Positions 25,984-33,890 of a stretch of DNA of 64,000 nucleotides are shown in pieces. The stretch lies in NCBI RefSeq assembly GCF_002024165.1, contig NZ_MWQN01000001.1, positions 1,674,001 to 1,738,000 of the forward strand, read 5' to 3'. The notes beneath the pieces were generated by a model. The model did not search any database, was not told the DNA's origin, and saw nothing but the letters and a program-made list of their open reading frames with translations. This DNA comes from Embleya scabrispora (lineage in GTDB: Bacteria > Actinomycetota > Actinomycetes > Streptomycetales > Streptomycetaceae). The first letter of the stretch is position 1. Every line of letters begins with the position of its first letter. The position numbers were made by a program, and so were the translations under genes.

Positions 25984-26713
25984 GGAAGAACGCATCACCG
26001 GCGTGCTGCACGAGTTCGCGGCCGGCGCCGGCGCGCTGACCCTGCGCGCCGACGACATCGTGCACACCCGTCGGCACCGGACCCGCCGGCGTGCATCGCT
26101 CACCGCGGCGGCCACGCTCGCGGTCTGCGCGGTGGTGGGGACGACGGTGGCGGTCGGCGCGGGCCGCACGGACGGGGGAGAGCATCCCGCGGCGAGGCCG
26201 TCGAAGACCGCGGAGCCGGACATCGTGCACGGCCCGCTCACCTTCGAGTGCGGAAAGCCGCTGCCGGTGCGGCCGGTGACGGCGCTGCCGGGGATGTCGC
26301 TGCGGATCGTATCGGTGGAGAATGATCCGCCCGTGTGGACGACTCCGGAGATCACCTACGAGATCCAAACCGCGTTGCCCCCGAATCTCGGGCCCACCCA
26401 CGTCCGCGGGCGCGCGCTGATCCTGCGGGACTCAATCATTGTGGGTGGACCCTTCGTCCCGACGCCACCCGGAGCACCGGCGCCCATGGGCAAGTGGACG
26501 TCTTTCGGCCCGATCACGGATAAACCAGGGCAGGCATTGAATATCGTCGAGCAACTGCCGGACACGTTGTGCGGCACGACGACCTGGTCCGCGATCCGCG
26601 CCGACCCGGCGCGATACCGGATCGCCGTCGTGACCACCGCCTACGGCGAGACGGGAAAACCGGCACCGGACAGTCCGCTGCTGATCGCCGAGACCGGGAT
26701 CGGGGGGCACTGA
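25973..26713 (+). CDS. Single-pass membrane protein, putative partner of the SigE-family factor
   Basis: This 246-residue protein has an acidic N-terminus (MESEEERITGVLHEFAAGA), a basic stretch, one membrane segment at about residues 42-62 (SLTAAATLAVCAVVGTTVAV), and an exported domain of about 180 residues with two Cys. The layout and 11-bp overlap with the sigma gene match the membrane proteins encoded next to SigE-family factors in actinomycetes. I see no zinc anti-sigma motif (HxxxCxxC), so an anti-sigma role is inferred from position only. Confidence 0.75.
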   Translation: MESEEERITGVLHEFAAGAGALTLRADDIVHTRRHRTRRRASLTAAATLAVCAVVGTTVAVGAGRTDGGEHPAARPSKTAEPDIVHGPLTFECGKPLPVRPVTALPGMSLRIVSVENDPPVWTTPEITYEIQTALPPNLGPTHVRGRALILRDSIIVGGPFVPTPPGAPAPMGKWTSFGPITDKPGQALNIVEQLPDTLCGTTTWSAIRADPARYRIAVVTTAYGETGKPAPDSPLLIAETGIGGH

Positions 26714-26786
26714 CCCCGACCGGACGACAGCGAGCCGGGCACGGGCGCGAGGCGGAAGCGATCCGCCCCGCGCCCGGAACGCATCG

Positions 26787-27647
26787 TCAGGCGCCGTACT
26801 CCACCACCGTGTCGGACAGCACGATCGCCTCGTCGCGTTCGACGGCGCAGGTGTTGATCAGCAGCCTGCCGTCCTCCTCCCAGACCTTCACGCGCATCGT
26901 CTCGCCGGGGAAGAAGATCCCGGCGAACTTGGTGCGATAGCGCTTGACCCGCGAGACGTCGCCGCCCAGGACGTTGTCCACGACGGCCTTCAGGGTCAGC
27001 CCGTACGAGCACAGGCCGTGCAGGATCGGGGTGTCGAAGCCGGCCGCCTTGGCGAAGTCCGGGTCGGCGTGCAGCGGGTTCCAGTCGCCGGACAGGCGGT
27101 ACAGGAGCGCTTGGTCGGCGCCGGTGGGCACGTCGATCGTGTGGTCGGCCGGGCGCTCCGGCACCTCGATCTTCGTCGCCGGCCCGCGCTCGCCGCCGAA
27201 GCCGCCCTCGCCCCGGACGAAGATCTCGGCGCGGGAGTCGTACAGCTTGGTGCCGTCCTCGAGTTCGGCCGACGATTCGAGCACGATCACCGCGGCCTTG
27301 CCCTTGTCGAAGACGTCGGCCACCCGGCTGGTCGCCTTGACGCCCTTGGCCTTGGCCGGCAGCGGGTTGTGCACCACGATCTCCTGGCCGCCGTGCAGCA
27401 CCGCGCGCAGGTTGATGTCGATGCCGGGCAGCGAGGAGAGGCTGCCGCCGACCTTGGTGCCGGCCACGGTCGCGAACGTGGGCAGCACGTGCAGGTTCTT
27501 CTCGTACGTGTAGCGCAACTCGTCCGCGCCGGTGGCGGGCGTGCCCGCGCCCAGGCCCAGGTGGTAGAGGATCACGTCCTTGTTCGACCAGGCGATCTCA
27601 CCCGTGCGGGGCTCTGCTCCGGTGGCCTTCGCGGCGTCGATCGGCAT
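26787..27647 (-). CDS. MaoC-like double-hotdog enoyl-CoA hydratase (Rv3538-like)
   Basis: This 286-residue protein comprises two hotdog folds. The second carries the hydratase motif (YRLSGDWNPLHADP, then ILHGLCSYG), with catalytic Asp and His. The first keeps LPTFATVAG and VLHGGQEI. It is similar along its length to mycobacterial Rv3538 (ChsH3/Hsd4B region), which hydrates enoyl-CoA in cholesterol side-chain degradation. The ATG precedes MPIDAAKATG, the family's usual start. It diverges from a thioesterase, with a KstR-like site between them. It would supply the 3-hydroxyacyl-CoA used by the Hsd4A-like enzyme. Confidence 0.9.
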   Translation of the reverse strand: MPIDAAKATGAEPRTGEIAWSNKDVILYHLGLGAGTPATGADELRYTYEKNLHVLPTFATVAGTKVGGSLSSLPGIDINLRAVLHGGQEIVVHNPLPAKAKGVKATSRVADVFDKGKAAVIVLESSAELEDGTKLYDSRAEIFVRGEGGFGGERGPATKIEVPERPADHTIDVPTGADQALLYRLSGDWNPLHADPDFAKAAGFDTPILHGLCSYGLTLKAVVDNVLGGDVSRVKRYRTKFAGIFFPGETMRVKVWEEDGRLLINTCAVERDEAIVLSDTVVEYGA

Positions 27648-27736
27648 GGTGTCTCCTCTGGTGTGGCTGTGATGATGACCGGTGACTCGGGACTGCGATG
27701 GCACCACCCGCCCGGGCCGCGCCATCCGCCCAAAAC

Positions 27737-27750
27737 TAGAACTCGTTCTT
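27737..27750. promoter_or_regulatory. KstR-like box between divergent hydratase and thioesterase genes
   Basis: TAGAACTCGTTCTT matches 7 of 8 fixed positions of the KstR consensus. It lies 90 bp upstream of the hydratase start and 65 bp upstream of the thioesterase start, so one site could control both. Confidence 0.65.
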
Positions 27751-27814
27751 TTTACATGCAATGATCGGCCATTCGCCCGGCTGCGGCCGGGATCACGTCA
27801 CCCCGGGAGCCGTC

Positions 27815-28501
27815 ATGACCGCCGCCGCCCCCGAAGCCGCGGACGCCGCCGCCGAGCCGCCGCCCGTACCGGCCGACGTACTGCGCGAATTGCGCCTGAC
27901 CTGGACGCCGCGCCCGGACCCCGACAGCGCGGGCCGCGCGGCCCGACACCGCCTTGCCGAGGCGACCCGCCGCCTGATCGAGGCGGTGAAGACGGTCGAC
28001 CCGCACGACGCCGAGGCCATGCTCGAAAGCGTAGCTGACGATGTATCAGATTTGGCGGATCGCATTGCCTCATTGACCCGTGTGGGCGAGCGCACACCGA
28101 CCTCGCGCGACCTGGCCCTGCACGAGCGCAGCCCGTTCATCGGCGCGGCGAACCCGATCGCACCGCCGATGTCGATCACCGGCGACGGTCCGCTGGTGCG
28201 CGCGCATGCGACCTTCGGCGCCGCGTTCGAGGGCCCGTACGGGCGGGTGCACGGCGGCATCGTGGCGGCGGCGTTCGACGAGGTGATGGGCTGCGCCCAG
28301 TCCGGTGCCGGGGCGCTCGGGATGACCGTGTCGCTGACCGTGCGGATGCGGCGGGCGACGCCGCTGTACACGCGGATCGACTACGAGGCGGGCGTCACCC
28401 GGGTCGAGGGCCGCAAGGCGTGGGTCACCGCGCGCTCGTACGCCGACGGCGAACTGGTGGCGGACGCGGAGGCGTTGTTCATCCGGGCGGCGCGAGCCTG
28501 A
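27815..28501 (+). CDS. PaaI-type hotdog thioesterase
   Basis: This 228-residue protein has a helical N-terminal region (~1-95) and a hotdog domain with the active-site motif GRVHGGIVAAAFDEVMG, the PaaI/THEM pattern. It should hydrolyse acyl-CoA, perhaps freeing CoA from stalled steroid intermediates. ATG at 27815 follows GGGAG. An ATG at 27761 would put the KstR-like site only 11 bp from the start, so the downstream start is preferred. Confidence 0.82.
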   Translation: MTAAAPEAADAAAEPPPVPADVLRELRLTWTPRPDPDSAGRAARHRLAEATRRLIEAVKTVDPHDAEAMLESVADDVSDLADRIASLTRVGERTPTSRDLALHERSPFIGAANPIAPPMSITGDGPLVRAHATFGAAFEGPYGRVHGGIVAAAFDEVMGCAQSGAGALGMTVSLTVRMRRATPLYTRIDYEAGVTRVEGRKAWVTARSYADGELVADAEALFIRAARA

Positions 28502-28668
28502 TGCGGCGTGGGCCGGTGCCGCCGGGGCGGGGCCCGACGCACGGGGCGAGGCGGGATCGCGTCGGGGTCGGCGCAGCGGCCGCGCACGGACCCATGGCCC
28601 TCCCGGGCCCGAGTCGGGACCGATCCGCCGGGCGGGACCGGCCCGCCGGGCGGTCGCTCACGCGCGAC

Positions 28669-28705
28669 GGCGTCGGGGGCGTACAGCTCGTACGCCCCCG
28701 ACGCC
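28669..28705. terminator. Perfect 16-bp hairpin between convergent genes
   Basis: GGCGTCGGGGGCGTAC (28669-28684) pairs perfectly with 28690-28705 around the loop AGCTC. It sits between a rightward gene ending at 28501 and a leftward gene ending at 28772, the position of a two-way terminator. The rest of 28502-28771 is GC-rich and shows nothing else. Confidence 0.75.
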
Positions 28706-28771
28706 CCGCTCAACCGGCCCTCATCCCGCCGTCGACCCGGCCGTCCACGTGCCCGGTCCCCGTGGGCGGGG

Positions 28772-30346
28772 CTACTTGAGCGCGATCCGGTCGAACAGGA
28801 TCAGGCCGTCCTCGAACAGCGACAGGCCGTCGATCTTGGCACTCTTGCCCTGGACCGCGGCGGCGAAGGACTTCTCGTAGGCGAAGAACGGGACGTCCTT
28901 GACGATCTCGGCCTGCACCGTCTGGTACGCGGTCTTGCGCACCGCCGGGTCGTCACTGTTGCGGGCGTCGTCGAGCGCCTTGTCCACCACGGGGTTGTTC
29001 CACTTGGTGCGGTTCTCCGACCCCTTCGAGTGGGTGAAGTTGTAGAGCACCGGCTCCGGCTCGTCGAAGGTGATCACGAACTCCGAGGCCTGGAAGTCGT
29101 TGTTGATCATCACCTTCTGGATGTAGGCCGCTCCCTCGAGGAATTCGGTCTTCATCGTGATGTTCTTCATGTTGCCGATCTGGGTGAGCCAGTATTCGGC
29201 GGTCAGTCGCGCGCTGGCGCTGCTGTTGGTCGTGTATGTGAAGTTCAACGACTTGCCCTCGGCGGCCAGTTCGTCGAGCAGCTTCTGCGCCTCGACCCGG
29301 TTGTTGGTCGCGTACACGGCCTCCGGGTTCGCGAACGGCGACGCGGGCTGGAACAGGCCCTTGAGGGTCTGGCCCGGCGAGCCCTGGATCGTCTGGTTGC
29401 GGTCGTCCGGGTTCATGATCAACGCGAACGCGCGGCGTGCGCGCGGGTCGTTGAACGGCGGCTTGGACGTGTCGAACATGGTCATGAAGCCGCCGCTCTT
29501 GGGGTCGAGCGTGACCGTCATGCCGTCCTTGCGGGCCTGTTCGGTGGACGGGAAGTGCGCGGTGGTCATCAGCTGGGCCTGGCCCGAGGACAGCGCGGCC
29601 AACCGCTGCTTCTGGTCCATCACCGGCTTGAAGATCAATTCCTTGAGCGCGGGCTTGCCCTGGCTCCAGTAGGAGTTGTTGCGCTCCAGCGTGAGCTGCG
29701 AGTCGCGCATCCACGACTTGAGCTTGAACGGGCCCGCGCCGACCGGCTTTTGCGCGAACAGTTTCGGGTCGGACCGGATCGCCGTGGGCGATCCGATGAA
29801 CGCGAGGTTGTGCGCCACGACGAGGTCGAAGTGGGCGTTCGGCGCGGGCAGCGTGACCCTGACGGTCAGCCCGTCGACCGCCTCGAATTTCATTCCCTTG
29901 ACGGCGGTGAACTGTACCGACCGGTTCGCGGGATCGGCGTGCCGCTCCCAGTTGAACTTCACCGCCTCGGCGTCCAGAGCGGTGCCGTCGGAGAACTTCA
30001 CGTTCGGCTTGAGCTTGATCGTCCACACCGAGTTGCCCTCGGCGGCGGTCGCGCTCTCCGCGATCTGCGGTTCGGCTTTGCCGGTCTTGGGGTTGATCCA
30101 GAAGAGCATGTCGAACACGGCCGCGGCCTGGTTGCCACCGGTGAGGGAGGACACCGTGGTCATGACCGGGTCGATGCCCTTGGCCTCCTGGGTGATGAGC
30201 ACCGTCATCGAGCCGGAGGCTCCGCTGCCGGCGTCGTCGTCGCCACCGCAGGCGGTGGCGCCGAGCGTCAGGCCGACGAGTCCCGCGACCACGCCGGATC
30301 GGCGCAGCAGGCGGGTGGAGAGGGGTGTGGAGTTCACGGTTCGCAC
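28772..30346 (-). CDS. Family 5 extracellular solute-binding lipoprotein (ABC importer), orphan
   Basis: This 524-residue lipoprotein precursor has a basic N-terminus, hydrophobic stretch and lipobox LGATACGG, then a long SBP_bac_5 domain (ITQEAKGIDPVMTTVSSLTG; VGAGPFKLKSW; RNNSYWSQGKP). Such proteins capture peptides, opines or other organic solutes for ABC importers. No permease or ATPase gene is adjacent, so the importer must be elsewhere. GTG at 30346 follows AGGAG by six bases and is preferred over the GTG three codons later. Two TGACG-N3-CGTCA palindromes lie upstream, so a TetR-type regulator may control it. Confidence 0.9.
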   Translation of the reverse strand: MRTVNSTPLSTRLLRRSGVVAGLVGLTLGATACGGDDDAGSGASGSMTVLITQEAKGIDPVMTTVSSLTGGNQAAAVFDMLFWINPKTGKAEPQIAESATAAEGNSVWTIKLKPNVKFSDGTALDAEAVKFNWERHADPANRSVQFTAVKGMKFEAVDGLTVRVTLPAPNAHFDLVVAHNLAFIGSPTAIRSDPKLFAQKPVGAGPFKLKSWMRDSQLTLERNNSYWSQGKPALKELIFKPVMDQKQRLAALSSGQAQLMTTAHFPSTEQARKDGMTVTLDPKSGGFMTMFDTSKPPFNDPRARRAFALIMNPDDRNQTIQGSPGQTLKGLFQPASPFANPEAVYATNNRVEAQKLLDELAAEGKSLNFTYTTNSSASARLTAEYWLTQIGNMKNITMKTEFLEGAAYIQKVMINNDFQASEFVITFDEPEPVLYNFTHSKGSENRTKWNNPVVDKALDDARNSDDPAVRKTAYQTVQAEIVKDVPFFAYEKSFAAAVQGKSAKIDGLSLFEDGLILFDRIALK

Positions 30347-30451
30347 GGGACGCTCCTGCGTTCGGGAAGCACAAGGCACGCCGTCCCGGGAGCGGGGTGG
30401 CGTCGTTTCCTTGATCCAGACGTGGATGTACGGCCACGGTAAGGAGAAATC

Positions 30452-30542
30452 TGACGGGCCGTCAAATAACAATTCGGCACCGTCCGTGACGGTACCGCAC
30501 CCCCAATCCCCAATTTCCACCGCCTGATGTGACGCTCCGTCA
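30452..30542 (-). promoter_or_regulatory. Two TGACG-N3-CGTCA palindromes upstream of the solute-binding protein
   Basis: TGACGGGCCGTCA (30452-30464) and TGACGCTCCGTCA (30530-30542) share a perfect 5-bp-arm palindrome, 78 bp apart. They lie 106 and 184 bp from the start codon. Repeated identical arms suggest a dimeric repressor; which one is unknown. Confidence 0.6.
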
Positions 30543-31567
30543 GCACACCTGGACCCTGTGCCGGGAGCACAACCCATCCTGGCCACCGACCGGACAGGAC
30601 CTCCGATCGAGCGCCTTCCAGGACGATGAGCCGACGCCCGACGAATACCCCACCCGGGTCCCGAAGGCGGCCCAACCCCCGAAGCCGGCCATCCACTTCC
30701 TGGCGCTCGATCACCGGAGCCCACGCAATCATCACCCACGACCGGCAACCCAGGACATCCACACACATCACCCCAGCCCCAAGCCCGCAACGACAAGCGA
30801 ATCACCACACGGGGCGGACGCGCTCGCCGCACGGGCAGCGCGGCCCGGACACCAAACCGGGCGGCGTGCACAACGCGGGTCTGGACGCAGCCGGCGGCAA
30901 CGAAATCCACATCGGCACCCCCGCGACGCCTACCGCGCCGACGCCGTGAACTCGGGCAGCCAAGATCCGCACTGCGGACGGATGGACGTCAAGTAAAGCG
31001 CGGCGTCGGCACGGCGACGCAAGGAAAGCACCGCACGCGGGTCGCAAAAACCGGCAGTCACCACCCAAGCGAGTCACCAAAAGGGGACGTCGCGCCGGTC
31101 GTCCGACCCAGCCGCGTCCCCGTCCCCGTCCGCATGGTGTCCTGTTCTGTTGCGACGTGCCGCGAATACCGATTCGGCAGCCGGGGCCGAACCTGGGTCG
31201 GAGTGGCGCGATGTGGCCCGTGCCGGCTGTGGCCCTGCTCGGGGCCGGATGCGACTCGGGCAACTCCGATGGCTCGTCCACCGCCCGGAGTGCTGCGGTG
31301 TCGTCGCCCGCCGGCTCATCGAGCGGGTGGGGCCCGGACCCGACCTCGTCGGGCACGACGCCATCCGGTCCGCCGACACTGCCGGGTGACGGCGCCCTCG
31401 TCACCGATGCGCCGCAGTCGCCGCAGAGCCGCCCACCACGCGGGCGCCGGGTGCGCCCTACGCCACGACCACCACCGGGGTGACGGAACGTCGAGGGCAA
31501 GCACTACCGGACGCTTTCGCACTCGGCGCCATGCATGCGCCCACGAGCGGAAACCGGTGCGCGGCGG
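30543..31567. other. Gene-poor 1-kb stretch with only weak coding candidates
   Basis: Several frames are open for 100-230 codons, but none has a recognisable domain, clear ribosome site and actinomycete codon pattern together. Base composition is less biased than in neighbouring genes. One weak lipoprotein-like frame (31157-31483) is listed separately. The stretch adjoins the XRE/DUF397 pair, often found in laterally acquired segments, so remnants of decayed genes are likely. Confidence 0.4.
31157..31483 (+). CDS. Possible small lipoprotein (doubtful, perhaps decayed)
   Basis: The frame encodes a hydrophobic stretch ending in a lipobox-like LLGAGC, followed by a Ser/Gly/Pro/Thr-rich tail, as in short exported lipoproteins. 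The signal would begin at the internal Met of GAMWPVPAVALLGAGC. The C-terminal part is low-complexity, and a shift into another frame near 31430 would also be open to a TAG at 31578, so the gene may be frameshifted. No convincing ribosome site. Confidence 0.25.
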   Translation: MPRIPIRQPGPNLGRSGAMWPVPAVALLGAGCDSGNSDGSSTARSAAVSSPAGSSSGWGPDPTSSGTTPSGPPTLPGDGALVTDAPQSPQSRPPRGRRVRPTPRPPPG

Positions 31568-31762
31568 TCAGCGGATAGCCGTCACGGCGCGCGCGCCGGC
31601 GCACCCCACAAGGCCCGCCCATGCCGCCGGGTGCAGGGCGAGCACCGGGGAGTCGACCACCTTGCTGTCCCTCAATCCGACCACGGCCCCCCGAACCGCA
31701 ACCTCGACGCAGTTCTCTCCCCCGCTGTAGCTGCTGGTCGTCCATCCCCCGCGAGCTTCCAT
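31568..31762 (-). CDS. DUF397 protein
   Basis: This 64-residue protein shows the DUF397 pattern: W-TSSYSGGENCVEVA, then VGLRDSKVVDSPVL and a late Trp. In streptomycetes such proteins are encoded next to XRE/DUF5753 regulators and are believed to act as their small partners, in some cases in development or antibiotic control. The start lies 91 bp inside the upstream regulator gene, in another frame, so the two are translationally coupled. Confidence 0.88.
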   Translation of the reverse strand: MEARGGWTTSSYSGGENCVEVAVRGAVVGLRDSKVVDSPVLALHPAAWAGLVGCAGARAVTAIR

Positions 31763-32700
31763 GCCGTCCCCAGTTCCGCGAGCCTACGTGCAACGAGTTG
31801 CATCGAGTCGTCCGCACCGAGCGCTGCTGCCTGAAGTCGATCGTAAGCGAACGAATACGCAGCGATACAGGCCGGCCGTGAAGTCCACAAAGCCCCTGAC
31901 AGGGCTTCCGTATAAACGACTCGTCTGTCTCCGAAGTCGAACAGTGTGAACGGGCCCGCCATACCGGGGTGTCCGCCGGAACTGAGAGGCAGCACTTGAA
32001 GTTGCACGTGAGGCAGGGGCAACACCGTGACAAGCAAGTCGGCAAGTTGGGCCCGCAGCACCGCGTCGCCTCCAAGGGGCCGGTGCAAGACGGGTTCGTC
32101 GATCAGGAACAACAGCACGCGCGACCCGTCGGGAAACGCTTGGAGGTCGGCAAGTCGCCCGGTGCGCTTTCGCGCCCGCCGAATCACCTCGTCCTCGGGA
32201 AGCGCGGGCAAATAGGCGCGGATCGCTGCGACCGCGTATTCGTAGACTTGGAGAGGCCCAGGGATCAGGCTGGATTCGTAGGCGCGCGTGACGACTGCAC
32301 GCTGCTCCGCTTGAACGAGTCGATTGATGCGGGCGTCGGAACCTTCACTCGGATCGGTGCGCCACCATCCGGACTGCTCGCCTTCGTGCAAACCCTCGAT
32401 GACGTCGATGATCCGAGCGCTTGCGACTTCATCCTGAAACCGCCGCGAGCCGACTGGCGGCGCGAAACCGAGCATGGTGAGGGGCAACCCGAACAGCGCC
32501 TCCAGGACTGTCTGGTAGTCACTCGACGACCAAGGGGGCTCCGCACTCTCCCAGCGCCGAACCTGACGCATGCCGACCCCGATTCGGAGCCCGCATTGCG
32601 CCGCCATGTGCTCGAACGCGTCGGCCAACCGCTGCTGCGAATGCCATCCGCGATCGGCACACAGGCTAACGACCTCGGCCGAGGTGTTCGGCCGATTCAT
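31672..32700 (-). CDS. XRE-type regulator with DUF5753 domain
   Basis: This 342-residue protein has an N-terminal helix-turn-helix region (about 1-80, SQQRLADAFEHMAAQCG) and a C-terminal DUF5753 domain (about 110-290: RAYESSLIPGPLQVYEYA, LLFLIDEPVLHRPLGG, VLPLSSGGHPGMAGPF). This is the larger partner of the XRE/DUF397 pairs common in Streptomyces. The N-terminal part diverges from the usual XRE start, so DNA binding is less certain. Its last 30 codons overlap the DUF397 gene. Nothing identifies its target. Confidence 0.85.
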   Translation of the reverse strand: MNRPNTSAEVVSLCADRGWHSQQRLADAFEHMAAQCGLRIGVGMRQVRRWESAEPPWSSSDYQTVLEALFGLPLTMLGFAPPVGSRRFQDEVASARIIDVIEGLHEGEQSGWWRTDPSEGSDARINRLVQAEQRAVVTRAYESSLIPGPLQVYEYAVAAIRAYLPALPEDEVIRRARKRTGRLADLQAFPDGSRVLLFLIDEPVLHRPLGGDAVLRAQLADLLVTVLPLPHVQLQVLPLSSGGHPGMAGPFTLFDFGDRRVVYTEALSGALWTSRPACIAAYSFAYDRLQAAALGADDSMQLVARRLAELGTAWKLAGDGRPAATAGERTASRLRFGGPWSD

Positions 32701-32787
32701 GAGTGTTCACCGATGGCGAATGGTGGCGATCGGACGGCGATGGCAACCAGACGGCGCGAGTGAAAGTCGACCGACCGCCTCTTCCGG

Positions 32788-33432
32788 TCAGGGCCGGAGG
32801 CCCTTGAGGGTCAAGTCGACCAGGCTGTCGGCGTATTCGGGGGTCAGGGGGCCGCTGCGGAGCAGCCAGCGTTGGTATAGGGGGGCGTAAAGCAGTTCCA
32901 AGGCGAGGTCCAAGTCCAGGTCGGGGGCCAGTTGGCCGGCGCGTTGGGCGCTGCGTAGGCGCTCCTTCTTGGCCTCGTCCACGGGGGCGGCCATTTTTTC
33001 GTGATAGAGCCTGGCCAGCTTGGGGTCGTTGATGATCTCGGCGTTGAGTGCGCGAATCGGACCTTCGAAGGCGGGATCGGCGAACTCCGCGACGGTCTCG
33101 CGCATCAGGTATTTGAGGTCCGTCTCGAGATCACCCGAGTCGGGCAGCACGATGCCCTCCCCCGGGTCGCTCAGGGCGAGGAATGCCTCAAAGACGACCT
33201 CACCCTTCGAGCCCCACCAGCGGTAGATGGTCTGCTTGCCGACACCCGCCCGCGCGGCGATCGCCTCGATGGAGAGCTTGGCGAAGCCCAGTTCGGAGAC
33301 GAGTTCGCGGGCGGCGGTCAGGATTGCCCGACGGGATTGTTCGCTGCGCCGGGACGGATTCGGCCTGCCGCCGGACCCACCCTCGGCACGCGCGCCCTCC
33401 GCGCTGCGGTCACTGCTGTCGTCGATGGTCAT
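32788..33432 (-). CDS. TetR/AcrR-family repressor of the neighbouring SDR
   Basis: This 214-residue protein has an N-terminal helix-turn-helix (RRAILTAARELVSELGFAKL; ARAGVGKQTIYRWWGSKGEV) and a C-terminal TetR_C domain. ATG at 33432 begins MTIDDSSDR. The gene diverges from the SDR at 33891. Two identical-arm palindromes lie between them, one of which overlaps its own probable promoter region. It most likely represses itself and the SDR, relieved by a small ligand. Confidence 0.92.
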   Translation of the reverse strand: MTIDDSSDRSAEGARAEGGSGGRPNPSRRSEQSRRAILTAARELVSELGFAKLSIEAIAARAGVGKQTIYRWWGSKGEVVFEAFLALSDPGEGIVLPDSGDLETDLKYLMRETVAEFADPAFEGPIRALNAEIINDPKLARLYHEKMAAPVDEAKKERLRSAQRAGQLAPDLDLDLALELLYAPLYQRWLLRSGPLTPEYADSLVDLTLKGLRP

Positions 33433-33453
33433 GGCCTCAATATAGCGCAAACG

Positions 33454-33532
33454 CGAGACGATACGTCTCGTCTTGACATCCCACCATCGAAGATGCATGC
33501 TTCAGTACAACGCAGCGAGACGCAACGTCTCG
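33454..33532. promoter_or_regulatory. Two TetR operators flanking a promoter
   Basis: CGAGACGATACGTCTCG (33454-33470) and CGAGACGCAACGTCTCG (33516-33532) are perfect 7-bp-arm palindromes with 3-bp centres, 62 bp apart. Between them TTGACA (33473-33478) and, 17 bp on, CATGCT form a plausible rightward promoter. The arrangement fits autoregulation and repression by the adjacent TetR protein. Confidence 0.85.
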
Positions 33533-33558
33533 TCTCACGACGTAAGGAGTTGTCACCC

Positions 33559-33810
33559 ATGTTCCGCGCCCAGCCCTCCGTCGCACCCTTCGCCCACCGG
33601 TTCACCGACGAGTTCTCGGTCCTCGACACGCGGACCACAGGTGGCTCGGCTCCGCGGATCACCGCCGAGGTCGTGGCGAGTACCACCAAGGCTGCTCCGC
33701 CGATCGCGTCGCCTCGGCCGCAGCTTCGACGCGCTCGGCGCGTCGGCGTCCCCCAACCACCTCGGACCGGTCGTCGCACGGCGGCCTCGTCCGGCTACCG
33801 ACCCAGGTGA
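33559..33810 (+). CDS. Small ORF with strong ribosome site, perhaps a gene remnant
   Basis: ATG at 33559 follows AAGGAG by a good distance, directly after the operator pair. The 83-residue product begins MFRAQPSVAPFAHRFTDEFS and turns Arg/Pro-rich. A neighbouring frame looks more protein-like near its end (FDALGASASPNHLGPVVA), which suggests a frameshifted remnant. If translated it would be the first gene of the SDR transcript. No family recognised. Confidence 0.4.
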   Translation: MFRAQPSVAPFAHRFTDEFSVLDTRTTGGSAPRITAEVVASTTKAAPPIASPRPQLRRARRVGVPQPPRTGRRTAASSGYRPR

Positions 33811-33890
33811 ACCCGATGACGAGAGCCACAGAATCCACACCGGCCGCCCACGACCTCACCGACCCCAGCCACTTGGAAGAGAGCACGCGC

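Noticed and set aside
30529-30996. 155-codon rightward frame
   Set aside because: It has no ribosome site, His/Pro/Arg-rich low-complexity product, no recognisable domain and a competing leftward frame of equal quality.
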